In this document: positions 44,646 to 53,659 of the stretch, piece after piece | Position numbering within the stretch: the stretch's first letter is position 1 | How the letters are laid out: every line of letters begins with the position of its first letter | Assembly: GCF_004137255.1 (NCBI RefSeq) | Contig: NZ_SDWT01000001.1 | Coordinates: 1,302,001-1,366,000 of the forward strand | Direction: 5' to 3' | DNA: 64,000 nt | Source: Nocardioides oleivorans | Lineage (GTDB): Bacteria > Actinomycetota > Actinomycetes > Propionibacteriales > Nocardioidaceae | Made by a program: the position numbers and the translations under genes | Notes under the pieces: model-generated | What the model was told of the DNA's origin: nothing | What the model saw: the letters and a program-made list of their open reading frames with translations, nothing else | Databases searched by the model: none

Positions 44646-45578
44646 TCAGGGCTCCAGCGCGAGCTTGCCTCCCGGGTGCCCGCCCATGAGCAGCTCGGCC
44701 GCCTCCAGGGCGTCGCTCAGCGCGAAGGTGCGGGCGACCGGCACCACGAGGCGCCCCTCGCCGGCCAGCCGCACGAGGCGGCCGCGCACGGCATCGCGAT
44801 AGGCCTGGCTGGCCGGCATCGCGCCGGCGATGGCGACGAACCCGTCGGCCTCGGCGCGATCGGCCGCCGCGATGGTCACGATGCGGCCGCGGTCGGCGAC
44901 CAGGGCGAGGGAGACGTCGACCGCCTCGTCCGTGCCGACACAGTCGAGCGCGGCCGCGACCCCCTGCGGGGCCAGCTCACGCACGCGCTCCTCCAGCCCG
45001 TCGCCGTAGGCCACCGGGACGCCGCCGAAGCCGCGCACCGTGTCGAACCGTGCCTCGCTCGCGGTGCCGATCACCGTCGCCCCGAGGAGCGCCGCCTGCT
45101 GCAGCACGCTCACCCCCACGGCACCCGACGCACCATGGACCACGATCGTCTCGCCGGCCGCGACCCCGGTGACGTGCAGCATCTCCGCCGCGGTGCACCC
45201 GGCGAGGAGCAGGTTCGCCGCCTCCGCCCACGACAACGACGCCGGTTTCGCGAACACGTCACCGGCCGGGACCGTCACCTCGCTCGCCCAGCCGCCGGCG
45301 ATCCGGAACGCCAGCACCTCGTCACCCACCGCCACCGGGCCCGACGCCGCCTCGGTGCCCGGCCCCACGGCGGTGACGACGCCGGCCACCTCGTAGCCGA
45401 CCGGTCGGGGGAAGTCGTCCGGGTTGCCGCGGGCGACGTGCTTGAGGTCCGCCGGGTTCATCCCCGCCGCGTGCACCTCGATCGTCACCTCCCCGGCACC
45501 GGGGACGGGCGGCTCGTGCTCCTCCAGGACGAAGACGCTCGTGTCGCCGGGCCGGGTCGCGATCCAGTGCTGTGCCAT
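44646..45578 (-). CDS. Quinone-oxidoreductase-like NADP-dependent MDR protein
   Basis: 310 residues: N-terminal GroES-like fold (HAAGMNPADLKHVARG, VGYEVAGVV) and Rossmann fold with VVHGASGAVGVSVLQQ. No zinc-binding cysteines of classical ADH, so a zeta-crystallin-like NADPH:quinone or enone reductase. TAGGTT is 6 bases before ATG 45578 on the minus strand. Confidence 0.92.
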   Translation of the reverse strand: MAQHWIATRPGDTSVFVLEEHEPPVPGAGEVTIEVHAAGMNPADLKHVARGNPDDFPRPVGYEVAGVVTAVGPGTEAASGPVAVGDEVLAFRIAGGWASEVTVPAGDVFAKPASLSWAEAANLLLAGCTAAEMLHVTGVAAGETIVVHGASGAVGVSVLQQAALLGATVIGTASEARFDTVRGFGGVPVAYGDGLEERVRELAPQGVAAALDCVGTDEAVDVSLALVADRGRIVTIAAADRAEADGFVAIAGAMPASQAYRDAVRGRLVRLAGEGRLVVPVARTFALSDALEAAELLMGGHPGGKLALEP

Positions 45579-45604
45579 GACCCGAACCTAGCCGGGGGCC
45601 GGGC

Positions 45605-45697
45605 TCAGCCCTGGGCCATGTCGACGAACCGGAGGCCGCGCGGCAGAAGTCGAGGGCGAGGGTCGACTTCCCCCGTGGCAGGACTTGCCGCGAGAAG
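45605..45697 (-). pseudogene. Chimeric remnant of dnaB
   Basis: Plus 45605-45628 is identical over 24 bases to the last codons and stop of dnaB (48174-48197); 45632-45660 is identical over 29 bases to 48823-48851 in the Walker A region, and similarity continues with scattered changes and one indel to about 45697. On the minus strand it reads GKSTLALDFCRAAS, then after a frame change RFVDMAQG and stop. About 625 bp of dnaB is missing between the two pieces. A dead fragment left by duplication and deletion. Confidence 0.85.
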
Positions 45698-45717
45698 GCG
45701 TCCGGTAGGAAGGGGGC

Positions 45718-46566
45718 ATGGATCCCCACCTCGCCGGTCGCACCGCCCGGCTGCTCGAGCCCCTCCACGCGCTGGGCTACTTCGCCCCTGAGGTCGACCA
45801 CGAGGTCAGCAGCGTCGGCGTACGCAAGGGCCGGGCCACCTACTTCGCGTCGCGATCGGCTGCGATGGGTCGCGTCGGCGCCGGTCCCGTCGCGGCGACG
45901 TTCTACGTGTTCAACCCGTCGCTGGTCGCCCACTTCATCCCGGCGGCGTGGGAGGCGTCGAGCCCGGAGGACGTGGTGGCCGCGCGCTACCGCGGGGTCT
46001 CGGCCGCCTGGACGCGGCTGCTCGGCGAGGAGGCGCTGGTCTCCGACGCGGTCGAGGAGGCCGCCGACCTGGCACGCACCGCGGCTGCCGGTTGCTCGGT
46101 GGCGGGCCGCCCCCTCCACGCGGCGCACGCCGACCAGGCTTGGCCGGAAGAGCCGCACATGGTGCTGTTCCACGCCATCACCCTGCTCCGCGAGCACCGC
46201 GGCGACGGACACGTCGCTGCCCTGATCGGTGCCGACCTCAGCGGCATCGAGGCCCTCGTCACGCACACCGCGACCGGCAGGGGATTCACCCGGGCAGCCG
46301 CCCAGGCGACCCGCGCCTGGTCGGACGAGGAGTGGTCGTCGGCGGTGCGCGGACTGGCGCAGCGTGGGCTGATGAGCGTCGACGGCGAGCTCACCGACGA
46401 AGGGGTCGCGCTCCGCACGGCAGTCGAGAGCCGGACGGAGGAGAGCGCCTTCCCCCCGTGGGAGCACCTCGGCGAGGCGGGCACGACACGCCTGACCGAG
46501 CTGTGCCGTCCGCCGGTCACCACCGCGCTCACCAACGGCGCGTTCCCGGCCGGGGTCTTCGCATGA
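45718..46566 (+). CDS. SCO6745-family protein
   Basis: 282 residues, helical: RTARLLEPLHALGYFAPEVD, YVFNPSLVAHFIPAAWE, a winged-helix-like C-terminal part (GLAQRGLMSVDGELTDEG). The family is named after Streptomyces coelicolor SCO6745 and has no known activity. GGAAGGGGG precedes ATG 45718. First gene of the segment lying between the dnaB remnant and dnaB. Confidence 0.83.
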   Translation: MDPHLAGRTARLLEPLHALGYFAPEVDHEVSSVGVRKGRATYFASRSAAMGRVGAGPVAATFYVFNPSLVAHFIPAAWEASSPEDVVAARYRGVSAAWTRLLGEEALVSDAVEEAADLARTAAAGCSVAGRPLHAAHADQAWPEEPHMVLFHAITLLREHRGDGHVAALIGADLSGIEALVTHTATGRGFTRAAAQATRAWSDEEWSSAVRGLAQRGLMSVDGELTDEGVALRTAVESRTEESAFPPWEHLGEAGTTRLTELCRPPVTTALTNGAFPAGVFA

Positions 46567-47039
46567 CCGCCGCCCGGGCACGGACCCACCAGGACTCGGT
46601 GGTCGTCGACGCCACGCCCGGCGAGGTCTACGACCTCGTCAGTGACATCGCCCGCACCGGCGAGTGGAGCCCGGTCTGCACGTCGTGCTGGTGGGACGAC
46701 GAGGCCGAGGCCGGCCACGTCGGCGCGTGGTTCACCGGACGCAACGAGCTCCCCGACCGCACGTGGGAGACCCGGTCACAGGTGGTCGCGGCCGATCACG
46801 GCCGGGAGTTCGCGTGGATCGTCGGAGGTGCGTTCGTGCGCTGGGGCTTCCTGATGGAGCCGGACGGTGGCTCCACCCGGCTGACGGAGACCTGGGAGTT
46901 CACGCCCGAGGGGCTGGCGATGTTCGCGGACAAGTACGGCGACGCCGCGGCGAGTGAGGTCGACGAGCGCACCCGGCTGGCCCACGACGGGATCCCGCGG
47001 ACCCTCGCTGCGATCAAGGAGATCGCGGAGCGGGCCTGA
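46563..47039 (+). CDS. SRPBCC family protein
   Basis: 158 residues of the polyketide-cyclase/SRPBCC fold: VVVDATPGEVYDLVSDIART with GEWSPVC, and WETRSQVVAADHGREFAWIV. ATGA overlap with the SCO6745-type gene (46563-46566) shows translational coupling. Likely binds or protects a hydrophobic ligand. Confidence 0.88.
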   Translation: MTAARARTHQDSVVVDATPGEVYDLVSDIARTGEWSPVCTSCWWDDEAEAGHVGAWFTGRNELPDRTWETRSQVVAADHGREFAWIVGGAFVRWGFLMEPDGGSTRLTETWEFTPEGLAMFADKYGDAAASEVDERTRLAHDGIPRTLAAIKEIAERA

Positions 47040-47067
47040 CCGGTGCCGGTCCGGCTAGCCTGCCCGG

Positions 47068-47826
47068 ATGGCCGACTCCCTCGCCGACGTCCTCGCCCGC
47101 CTCCGCTCGTGCGAGTGGATCGACCTGACCCACACGTTCGGTCCGGGGATCCCGCACTACTCCGCGTTCCCCGACGAGGAGCGCGAGACGCTCTTCCACT
47201 TCGACGAGGGGGTCGGGGCCTCCGGCACCGGCTTCCTCGCCCACCGCTTCACCCACATCGGGCAGTGGGGCACCCACGTCGACCCCCCGGCGCACTTCAC
47301 CCGGGGCGGGCGCTTCCTCGACGAGCTGCCGGTGACCGACATGATCCTGCCGCTGGTGGTGATCGACGTGCGCCGCCAAGCCACGGCCGACGTGGACCAC
47401 ATCGTGTCGGTCGCAGACATCGAGGGGCACGAGGCCGAGCACGGCGAGATCCCGTCCGGCGCCTTCGTGGCACTGCTGACCGGCTGGTCCGACCGCTGGC
47501 CCGACGGCGAGGCGATGGCCAACCGTGACGCGGACGGTCTCGGCCACTACCCCGGTTGGGGCGTGGAGTCGTTGAGGTTCCTCGTCGAGGAGCGGGGGGT
47601 CACCGCGATCGGCCACGACACGACCGACACCGACGCGGGGGCCGTCGTCGGCGCGGGCTCGGCCCCGGCCGAGACCTACATCCTCGCTGCGGACAAGTGG
47701 CAGATCGAGATGCTCGCCGGCCTCGATCGGGTGCCGGCCACCGGCGCCCTCGTCGTCGCGACCTGGCCCAAGCCGCAGGAAGGTTCGGGCTTCCCGGCAC
47801 GGGTGTTCGCCATCGTCGACCGCTGA
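47068..47826 (+). CDS. Cyclase-family (kynurenine formamidase/isatin hydrolase-like) metal hydrolase
   Basis: 252 residues: DLTHTFGPGIPHYSAFP and the metal motif HIGQWGTHVDPPAHF, as in Mn- or Zn-dependent amide and lactam hydrolases of the KynB/isatin hydrolase group. TAGCCT is 6 bases before ATG 47068, so it is its own transcript. Substrate unknown. Confidence 0.9.
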   Translation: MADSLADVLARLRSCEWIDLTHTFGPGIPHYSAFPDEERETLFHFDEGVGASGTGFLAHRFTHIGQWGTHVDPPAHFTRGGRFLDELPVTDMILPLVVIDVRRQATADVDHIVSVADIEGHEAEHGEIPSGAFVALLTGWSDRWPDGEAMANRDADGLGHYPGWGVESLRFLVEERGVTAIGHDTTDTDAGAVVGAGSAPAETYILAADKWQIEMLAGLDRVPATGALVVATWPKPQEGSGFPARVFAIVDR

Positions 47827-47929
47827 GGCACCTCGTGGCCGGACACACACGCCTACGACCTGACCGGAGACGGTCACCGTGGCCTGCAGTCACGACTCAG
47901 CGCCGGCGCGAAGGTCACGGCCGTGCGGG

Positions 47930-48173
47930 CTAGCTCCGGATCACCCGGAACCTCACCTTGTCCGTGCTGCGCTTCAGGAGGTCGCTGCCGAGGTAGCGGA
48001 CCGAGACGACCTTCTCTCCGACAGCCCCGAACTCGTCCGACGTCAGGTCGAAGGAGCCCTTCCTCAGCCGCACGGTCTCGCCACCCTTGCCGGCGACGAG
48101 GATCCGCACCCGGCCGTTCACGGGGACTCCCTCGGCGCCGACCACGTCGATCGTCGGCCGTGGCAGCCGGACG
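47930..48173 (-). pseudogene. Truncated Ig-like (Big_3-type) domain fragment abutting dnaB
   Basis: The open frame from the dnaB stop to 47930 encodes one bacterial Ig-like domain: PTIDVVGAEGVPVNGRVRIL, ETVRLRKGSF, KVVSVRYLGSDLLKRSTD, FRVIRS. Such domains end long secreted proteins. No start codon with a ribosome site exists; GTG 48145 would begin inside the first strand. The 5' part is gone, and the break is at the base next to the dnaB stop codon. Confidence 0.65.
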
Positions 48174-49577
48174 TCAGCCCTGGGCCATGTCGACGAAGCG
48201 CGAGTAGTGGCCCTGGAAGGCGACGGTGAGGTCGCGGGTGGGGCCGTTGCGGTGCTTGGCCACGATCAGGTCGGCCTCGCCGGGGCGGGTCGACTCCTTC
48301 TCGTAGACGTCGTCGCGGTGGAGCAGGATCACCATGTCGGCGTCCTGCTCGAGCGAGCCGGACTCACGCAGGTCGCTCATCATCGGGCGCTTGTCGCCGC
48401 GCTGCTCCGGCCCACGGTTGAGCTGGGACAGCGCGATGATCGGGCACTCGAGCTCCTTGGCGAGGAGCTTGATGTTGCGGGAGAACTCCGAGACCTCGAG
48501 CTGGCGGGACTCGACCTTCTTGCCCGAGCTCATCAGCTGCATGTAGTCGATGACGATGAGCTTGAGGTCGTGGCGCTGCTTGAGCCGACGCGCCTTGGCC
48601 CGGATCTCCATCATCGTCATGTTGGGGCTGTCGTCGATGAACATCGGGGCACCCGAGACCTGGCCCATCTTGCGGGCCAGCTTGTCCCAGTCCTCGTCAC
48701 GCATCGTGCCGTTGCGGATGTGGTTGAGCGGCACCTTGGCCTCGGCCGAGAGGAGTCGCATCATGATCTCCGAGCGCGTCATCTCGAGGCTGAAGAAGAC
48801 GCTCGTGAGGTTGTTGTGGATCGAGGCCGCGCGGCAGAAGTCGAGGGCGAGCGTCGACTTGCCCATGGCAGGACGGGCCGCGACGATGATCATCTGGCCC
48901 GAGTGCAGGCCGTTGGTCAGGTCGTCGAGGTCGGCGAAGCCGGTGGGCACGCCGTAGAGGCCGGCCTCCCGGTTGCCGATGGCCTCGATCTCGTCCAGGA
49001 CGCCGCTCATGATGTCGCTCAGCGGTGCGTAGTCGACGGCCGCGCGACGGTCGGTGACCTTGTAGACCTCGGCCTGGGCGTGGTCGACGACGTCGTCGAT
49101 CTCGCCCTCCCCGGCATAGCCGAGCGCGGCGATGCGGGTGCCGGCCTCGACCAGGCGGCGCAGGATCGCCTTGTCGCGCACGATCTCGGCGTAGTAGCCG
49201 GCGTTGGCCGCGATCGGCACGTTGGCCGAGAGGGTGTGGAGGTAGGGGGCGCCGCCGATGCGCTGGAGCTCGCCGCGCTTGGTCAGCTCGGCGGCCACCG
49301 TGATCGGGTCGGCGGGCTCGCCGCGACCGTAGAGGTCGACGATGGCGTCGTGGATGACCTCGTGGGCCGGGCGGTAGTAGTCGACGCCCTTGATCACGTC
49401 GACGATGTCGGCGATGGCGTCCTTGGACAGCAGCATCGAGCCGAGCACGCTCTGCTCCGCGGCGTTGTCCTGCGGGGGCGTGCGGTCGCCCGCAGAGCGG
49501 CGGGACTCCCCGGGCTCGTAGGCCGCCGGCCCGTCACCCCATGCCTCGTCGGTCTCGCCGTCGAACGCGATGCTCAC
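48174..49577 (-). CDS. dnaB: Replicative DNA helicase DnaB
   Basis: 467 residues: N-terminal DnaG-binding domain (PPQDNAAEQSVLGSMLLSKD), linker, RecA-like domain with Walker A ARPAMGKST, LIVIDYMQLM (Walker B), SQLNRGPEQR and arginine-finger region RESGSLEQDADMV. Hexameric helicase of the replication fork; no intein. GTG 49577 with GAGGAG upstream; a longer ORF frame upstream is not supported. Upstream DnaA-box pair suggests control by DnaA. Confidence 0.97.
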   Translation of the reverse strand: MSIAFDGETDEAWGDGPAAYEPGESRRSAGDRTPPQDNAAEQSVLGSMLLSKDAIADIVDVIKGVDYYRPAHEVIHDAIVDLYGRGEPADPITVAAELTKRGELQRIGGAPYLHTLSANVPIAANAGYYAEIVRDKAILRRLVEAGTRIAALGYAGEGEIDDVVDHAQAEVYKVTDRRAAVDYAPLSDIMSGVLDEIEAIGNREAGLYGVPTGFADLDDLTNGLHSGQMIIVAARPAMGKSTLALDFCRAASIHNNLTSVFFSLEMTRSEIMMRLLSAEAKVPLNHIRNGTMRDEDWDKLARKMGQVSGAPMFIDDSPNMTMMEIRAKARRLKQRHDLKLIVIDYMQLMSSGKKVESRQLEVSEFSRNIKLLAKELECPIIALSQLNRGPEQRGDKRPMMSDLRESGSLEQDADMVILLHRDDVYEKESTRPGEADLIVAKHRNGPTRDLTVAFQGHYSRFVDMAQG

Positions 49578-50109
49578 CTGTTGGCTCCTCTGCTGCCCTG
49601 CTGTCTGCCGGCGACCCCCGTCCTGGCCGACGGTAGGGACGGCCACCGACAGCACCGCCGGGCCCACGACCGACCACGTCCGACAGGACTGGTTCCGCGC
49701 GAGACCGTACGTGCTCCGGACCCGCGGTGGGAAGCCGGCGAGGCCGAGTTGTCCACAGGCTCTGTGGACAAGCTGGGCACTCTCGTGGACGACACGCACA
49801 GCAGCGTGCACACGCCGTGGACCGTCCTGTGGACAGCGCATCCAATGTGCCGGATGGATGCGCTCTGACCTGCGGAAACGTTCTACACACCCTGTGGATG
49901 GAAAATCCTTGGCCGGTGGGGTCGTTCACCTGTCCGACATCTGGGAGTCACCGGTTGCTTTGTCGACACCGGTGGGGGACGACCACTGCCGCGCCATCAT
50001 CCACACCGCCATGCACAGGTGGTCCGAATGGGCTATGTACAGCGGGGGACGACGGTCGATATGTGAACGCCGGCGCGGCGACGTCGGCGCCCCTTCCTAG
50101 GCTGGACCC
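49578..50109. other. Intergenic region with DnaA-box-like sites, between dnaB and MATE gene
   Basis: 532 bases without a supported gene. Besides the inverted DnaA-box pair (49749-49771) it holds related sites CTGTGGACA (49827-49835) and CTGTGGATG (49892-49900). The MATE promoter (TAGGCT 50098-50103) lies at its right end. No dnaA, dnaN or AT-rich unwinding element is seen, so I do not call it an origin. Confidence 0.6.
49749..49771. promoter_or_regulatory. Inverted pair of DnaA boxes upstream of dnaB
   Basis: TTGTCCACAG (49749-49758), 3 bases, CTGTGGACAA (49762-49771): two perfect copies of the actinobacterial DnaA box TTGTCCACA facing each other, about 170 bases before the dnaB start. Confidence 0.7.
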
Positions 50110-51435
50110 GTGAAGCCGGTCGACCGCGAGATCCTGCGCCTGGCCGTGCCGGCGTTCCTCGCGCTCGTCGCCGAGCCCCTGTTCCTGCTCTCCGACGCCG
50201 CCATCGTCGGCCACCTCGGCACCCCCGAGCTCGCCGGGCTCGGCGTCGCGGCGGTGGTCCTCCAGACCGTCGTGGGACTGTGCGTCTTCCTCGCCTACGG
50301 CACCACCGCCAGCGTCGCGCGCCACCTCGGCGCGGGCGACCTGCGCGCGGCGCTCGCCCAGGGCGTCGACGGCGTCTGGCTCGCGGTGCTCATCGGGTCG
50401 ATCGCCACCGTCGCCGGCATCCTCCTCACCCCCACGCTCGTCGGCGCCTTCGACACCGGTGCCGAGGTCGCCGACCACGCCGAGACCTACCTGGCCCTGG
50501 CGTTCCTGGGCACCACGCCGCTGCTCGTCATGCTCGCGACGACCGGCGTGCTGCGCGGGCTGCAGGACACCCGGACGCCCCTGCTGGTGGCCGTGGTCGG
50601 CAACGGCCTCAACATCGTCCTCAACGTCGTCCTCGTCTACGGCCTCGACCTCGGCATCGCCGGCTCGGCGATCGGGTCGGTCGTCGCGCAGGTGCTGTCC
50701 GCGGCGTGGCTCGTCGCCGTGGTGGTCCGCGCCGCCCGCGAGCACGACGCACCCCTGACCCCGGACGTCGCCGGCATCCGGTCGGCCGCCCACGCGGCGG
50801 TCGCGCTCGTGGTCCGCACGCTCGCGCTGCGCGCCTGCCTGCTCGTCGGGACGTACGCCGTCACCCGCGCCGGCACCCAGGGCTCCGACGTCACCATCGC
50901 CACCCACCAGATCGCGATCACGCTGTGGAGCTTCCTCGCATTCGCCCTCGACGCCATCGCGATCGCGGCCCAGGCGCTGACCGGCCGCGCCCTGGGCAGC
51001 GGCGACGTCGACAGCACGCGTCGGCTCACCCGGCGGATGGTCCAGTGGGGCTGGGGCAGCGGGATCGTCGCCGGGCTGGCGCTCGCCGCGGTGTCGCCGT
51101 TCATCGGCGCCCTGTTCACCACCGACCCCGAGGTCCGCTCGCTCCTCGTGCCGGTCCTGCTGGTCGCGGCCCTGGGGCAGCCGCTGGCCGGCGTCGTCTT
51201 CGTGCTCGACGGCGTGCTCATCGGCGCCGGCGACGGCACCTACCTCGCGTGGGCCGGTCTCGTCGTGCTGGCGGCGTACGCCCCCGCTGCTCTCTGGGCA
51301 GCCACGCTGCCCCACGGGCTGGTCGCGGTGTGGGTCGCGATGACCTTCGTGTTCATGGGCGCCCGGGGGCTGCTGCTGACCCGGCGGGCCCGCGGCGAGA
51401 AGTGGATGGTGACCGGAGCCACGCTCGCTCGTTGA
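50110..51435 (+). CDS. MATE-family efflux transporter (DinF-like)
   Basis: 441 residues, 12 helices in two homologous halves: LALVAEPLFLLSDAAIVGHL, RGLQDTRTPLLVAVVGNGLN, and ITLWSFLAFALDAIAIAAQA. Na+- or H+-coupled export of cationic compounds; the DinF branch is linked to oxidative stress. GTG 50110 follows TAGGCT by 6 bases. Confidence 0.93.
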   Translation: MKPVDREILRLAVPAFLALVAEPLFLLSDAAIVGHLGTPELAGLGVAAVVLQTVVGLCVFLAYGTTASVARHLGAGDLRAALAQGVDGVWLAVLIGSIATVAGILLTPTLVGAFDTGAEVADHAETYLALAFLGTTPLLVMLATTGVLRGLQDTRTPLLVAVVGNGLNIVLNVVLVYGLDLGIAGSAIGSVVAQVLSAAWLVAVVVRAAREHDAPLTPDVAGIRSAAHAAVALVVRTLALRACLLVGTYAVTRAGTQGSDVTIATHQIAITLWSFLAFALDAIAIAAQALTGRALGSGDVDSTRRLTRRMVQWGWGSGIVAGLALAAVSPFIGALFTTDPEVRSLLVPVLLVAALGQPLAGVVFVLDGVLIGAGDGTYLAWAGLVVLAAYAPAALWAATLPHGLVAVWVAMTFVFMGARGLLLTRRARGEKWMVTGATLAR

Positions 51436-51469
51436 GCCCTCGAGCAGACGCCATGCCTCGGGAGGGCAG

Positions 51470-52678
51470 ATGAACCCGGAACGCGCCACAGCGACGTCGA
51501 CAGCGACGTCCACAGCGAAGTGGGCGCTCGTCGCCCTGGTCGCGGGCGGCCTCGTGCCGCTCGCGGGTGCCGCACCCGCGCAGGCAGCAACGGGCTGCAC
51601 CGACGAGAAGCCCCCGTCGGTCCTCCAGGACGGGTGCGACGACGCCTCCCCGCCCGAGACCTCCGTGACCTCGAGCGCCACGCCCAACGCCGCCGGGCTG
51701 GTCACCACCTCGACGCTCACCTTCACCCTCGGCTCCTCGGTCGACGACGGCGACGTGGGGCCGTTCGGCTTCGAGTGCCGGCTCACCGGCACCCCGGCGC
51801 CGCACGACTGGCAGGCGTGCGGTGGCACCGTCACCCTCGCCGGCCTGCCGGACGCGGCACCGGGGACCTACGTCTTCGAGGCCCGCGCCGTCGACCTCGG
51901 CGACCGCGCGGTCGACCCCGACACCCTCCTCGGGCCGGGCAGCGTCGCCGACACCCCCGACGAGGACCCGACCCCGGTCCGCGTCGCGTGGGGCCAGGAC
52001 ACCAGGGCCCCGTTCGTCTTCGTCACCGCCAGCACGTACGACGAGGCGACACCGACGCAGCCGGTGGTCACGGGGGAGACCGTGCCGATCCGGCTCAACA
52101 GCAGCGAGCCCGGCTCGACCTTCGAGTGCCTCGACAACGGCGACGCGCTCGCCTGCTCGCCCGGTCGCTTCGAGCTCGCGGACGCCGGACCCGGACGCCA
52201 CAGCTTCACCGCGCGCACCATCGACCGGGCCGGCAACGCGAGCGCCTGGTCGGAGCCGATCGAGTTCTTCGTGCCGCGCAACCTCGAGCGGTCCTCGGGA
52301 TCGAAGGGGAGCACGACGAGGTCGGTGACGGCCTCGCGGGGCTGGCAGACCGTCCGCGACGCCGGCTACTTCCGCGGGGACGCGCTGCGCACGACCACGC
52401 GCGGTGCGCGGCTCGTGCTGCCGCGCACGCGCGTCGGTGAGCTGCGCCTGCTGGCCGCGACGGCCCCGGGGTACGGCAAGGTGCGGGTGCGCGTGGGCCA
52501 CCGCGACTGGCACGTGGTCGACCTGTCGGGACCGCGCTCGCCCGGGCGCCAGCTCGTGGTGATCGACCGCTACTCCGGCATGCGGACCGGGCGGATCACC
52601 ATCGAGTCGCTCGGCAGCAAGCCCGTGGTCGTCGACGCGGTCGTCGCCCGGCCCAACCGGTTCCCGTCGGCGACCTGA
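51470..52678 (+). CDS. Secreted Ig-like/fibronectin-like repeat protein
   Basis: 402 residues: signal peptide ending AQAATG, two beta-sandwich repeats (SSVDDGDVGPFGFECRLTG; SSEPGSTFECLDNGD) of the kind found in cell-surface proteins that contain FECRLDG-type motifs, and a C-terminal domain (SVTASRGWQTVRDAGYFRGD). GGGAGGG precedes ATG 51470. Role unknown; probably a structural surface protein. Confidence 0.75.
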   Translation: MNPERATATSTATSTAKWALVALVAGGLVPLAGAAPAQAATGCTDEKPPSVLQDGCDDASPPETSVTSSATPNAAGLVTTSTLTFTLGSSVDDGDVGPFGFECRLTGTPAPHDWQACGGTVTLAGLPDAAPGTYVFEARAVDLGDRAVDPDTLLGPGSVADTPDEDPTPVRVAWGQDTRAPFVFVTASTYDEATPTQPVVTGETVPIRLNSSEPGSTFECLDNGDALACSPGRFELADAGPGRHSFTARTIDRAGNASAWSEPIEFFVPRNLERSSGSKGSTTRSVTASRGWQTVRDAGYFRGDALRTTTRGARLVLPRTRVGELRLLAATAPGYGKVRVRVGHRDWHVVDLSGPRSPGRQLVVIDRYSGMRTGRITIESLGSKPVVVDAVVARPNRFPSAT

Positions 52679-52718
52679 GGACCGACCCGACCCGCGGTCG
52701 GTCGGGCATGCTGGGCAC

Positions 52719-53123
52719 ATGACCGGGACCCGGGCCGTACGCACGTGGCTGGTGCTCGCGGCCTGCTGCCTCGCGCTGGCGGGGTGCACGGACGACACCG
52801 ACCCCCCGCCGAGCGAGGAGACCGCCGTGGACGCAACCGACCCCAGCTCCCAGGCCACGACCGGGTCGGCCTCCCCGGACGTCCGGGCCTCGGTGGACGA
52901 CCTGGCCGCGAGACTGGGGGTGGACGCGGGCGAGGTGGAGGTCGTCGCGGTCGAGCAGGTCACCTGGCGCGACGGCAGCCGCGGGTGCGCCACGGCCGGG
53001 GACATGTACACCCAGGCGCTCGTCGACGGGGCCCGGATCACGCTCCGCGTGGACGGCACGGACCACGAGTACCACTCCGGCGGCGCCCAGCCGCCGGCGC
53101 TCTGCGAGGACCCGACCGAGTAG
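52719..53123 (+). CDS. Putative lipoprotein (134 aa)
   Basis: Lipobox LALAGC (Cys23), acidic linker, then a small domain: VEVVAVEQVTWRDGSRGCAT and LVDGARITLRVDGTDHEYHS with two conserved cysteines, typical of secreted actinobacterial lipoproteins that start a cystatin- or PepSY-like fold. CATGCT is 6 bases before ATG 52719. Confidence 0.75.
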   Translation: MTGTRAVRTWLVLAACCLALAGCTDDTDPPPSEETAVDATDPSSQATTGSASPDVRASVDDLAARLGVDAGEVEVVAVEQVTWRDGSRGCATAGDMYTQALVDGARITLRVDGTDHEYHSGGAQPPALCEDPTE

Positions 53124-53140
53124 ACCGGTCCGGGAACGGC

Positions 53141-53176
53141 GGACGGCCCGCCGCCCCCGGAGGGGCAGCGGGCCGT
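53141..53176. terminator. Bidirectional terminator hairpin
   Basis: GACGGCCCGC (53141-53150) and GCGGGCCGTC (53167-53176), perfect 10-bp arms, with an inner GCCCC-CGGA-GGGGC stem. It lies between the convergent lipoprotein gene and rplI and would stop both transcripts. Confidence 0.82.
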
Positions 53177-53198
53177 CGCTGTGGTGCGTCGGGCGTGA

Positions 53199-53645
53199 TC
53201 AGGCCGGGACGACGTTGAGGGCCACCGTGGCGGACACCTCGTCGTGCAGCTTGACCGCCACCGTGTGGGAGCCGAGCGACTTGATCGGGTTGGTGACGAG
53301 GATCGTGCGTCGGTCGACCTTCTCGCCGGAGACCTCGGCGATCGCGTCGGCGATCTCCGAGGTGGTGACGGCGCCGAAGAGGCGACCGCCCTCGCCGGCA
53401 CGGACCTTCACGTTGACCGCGTTGGTCTCGAGCTTGGTCTTGATCTCCTTGGCGTGGTCCTCGTCGCGCGCCGCACGAGCGGTGCGGGCGGTCTTGATGG
53501 ACTCGATGGTCTTCTCGCCGCCACGGGTCCAGCGGATGCCGAGGCCACGGGGAACGAGGTAGTTGCGGCCGTAGCCGTCCTTGACCTCGACCACGTCGCC
53601 GGGGGCGCCGAGGCCGTCGACCTCCTGGGTCAGGATGAGCTTCAT
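53199..53645 (-). CDS. rplI: Ribosomal protein L9
   Basis: 148 residues: N-terminal [20 protein letters not shown] and [13 protein letters not shown], connecting helix, C-terminal RNA-binding domain. Part of the large ribosomal subunit. GAGGAG ribosome site; follows rpsR by 14 bases and ends the rpsF-ssb-rpsR-rplI operon. Confidence 0.98.
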   Translation of the reverse strand: MKLILTQEVDGLGAPGDVVEVKDGYGRNYLVPRGLGIRWTRGGEKTIESIKTARTARAARDEDHAKEIKTKLETNAVNVKVRAGEGGRLFGAVTTSEIADAIAEVSGEKVDRRTILVTNPIKSLGSHTVAVKLHDEVSATVALNVVPA

Positions 53646-53659
53646 GTCTCGTGCTCCTC

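Noticed and set aside
45605..45697. Homing site or intein remnant
   Set aside because: No intein splice-block residues and the fragment is plain dnaB sequence with an internal deletion.
49578..50109. Possible chromosomal origin because of DnaA boxes
   Set aside because: Only one strong box pair and no AT-rich unwinding region or dnaA/dnaN neighbours; read as a regulatory region of dnaB instead.
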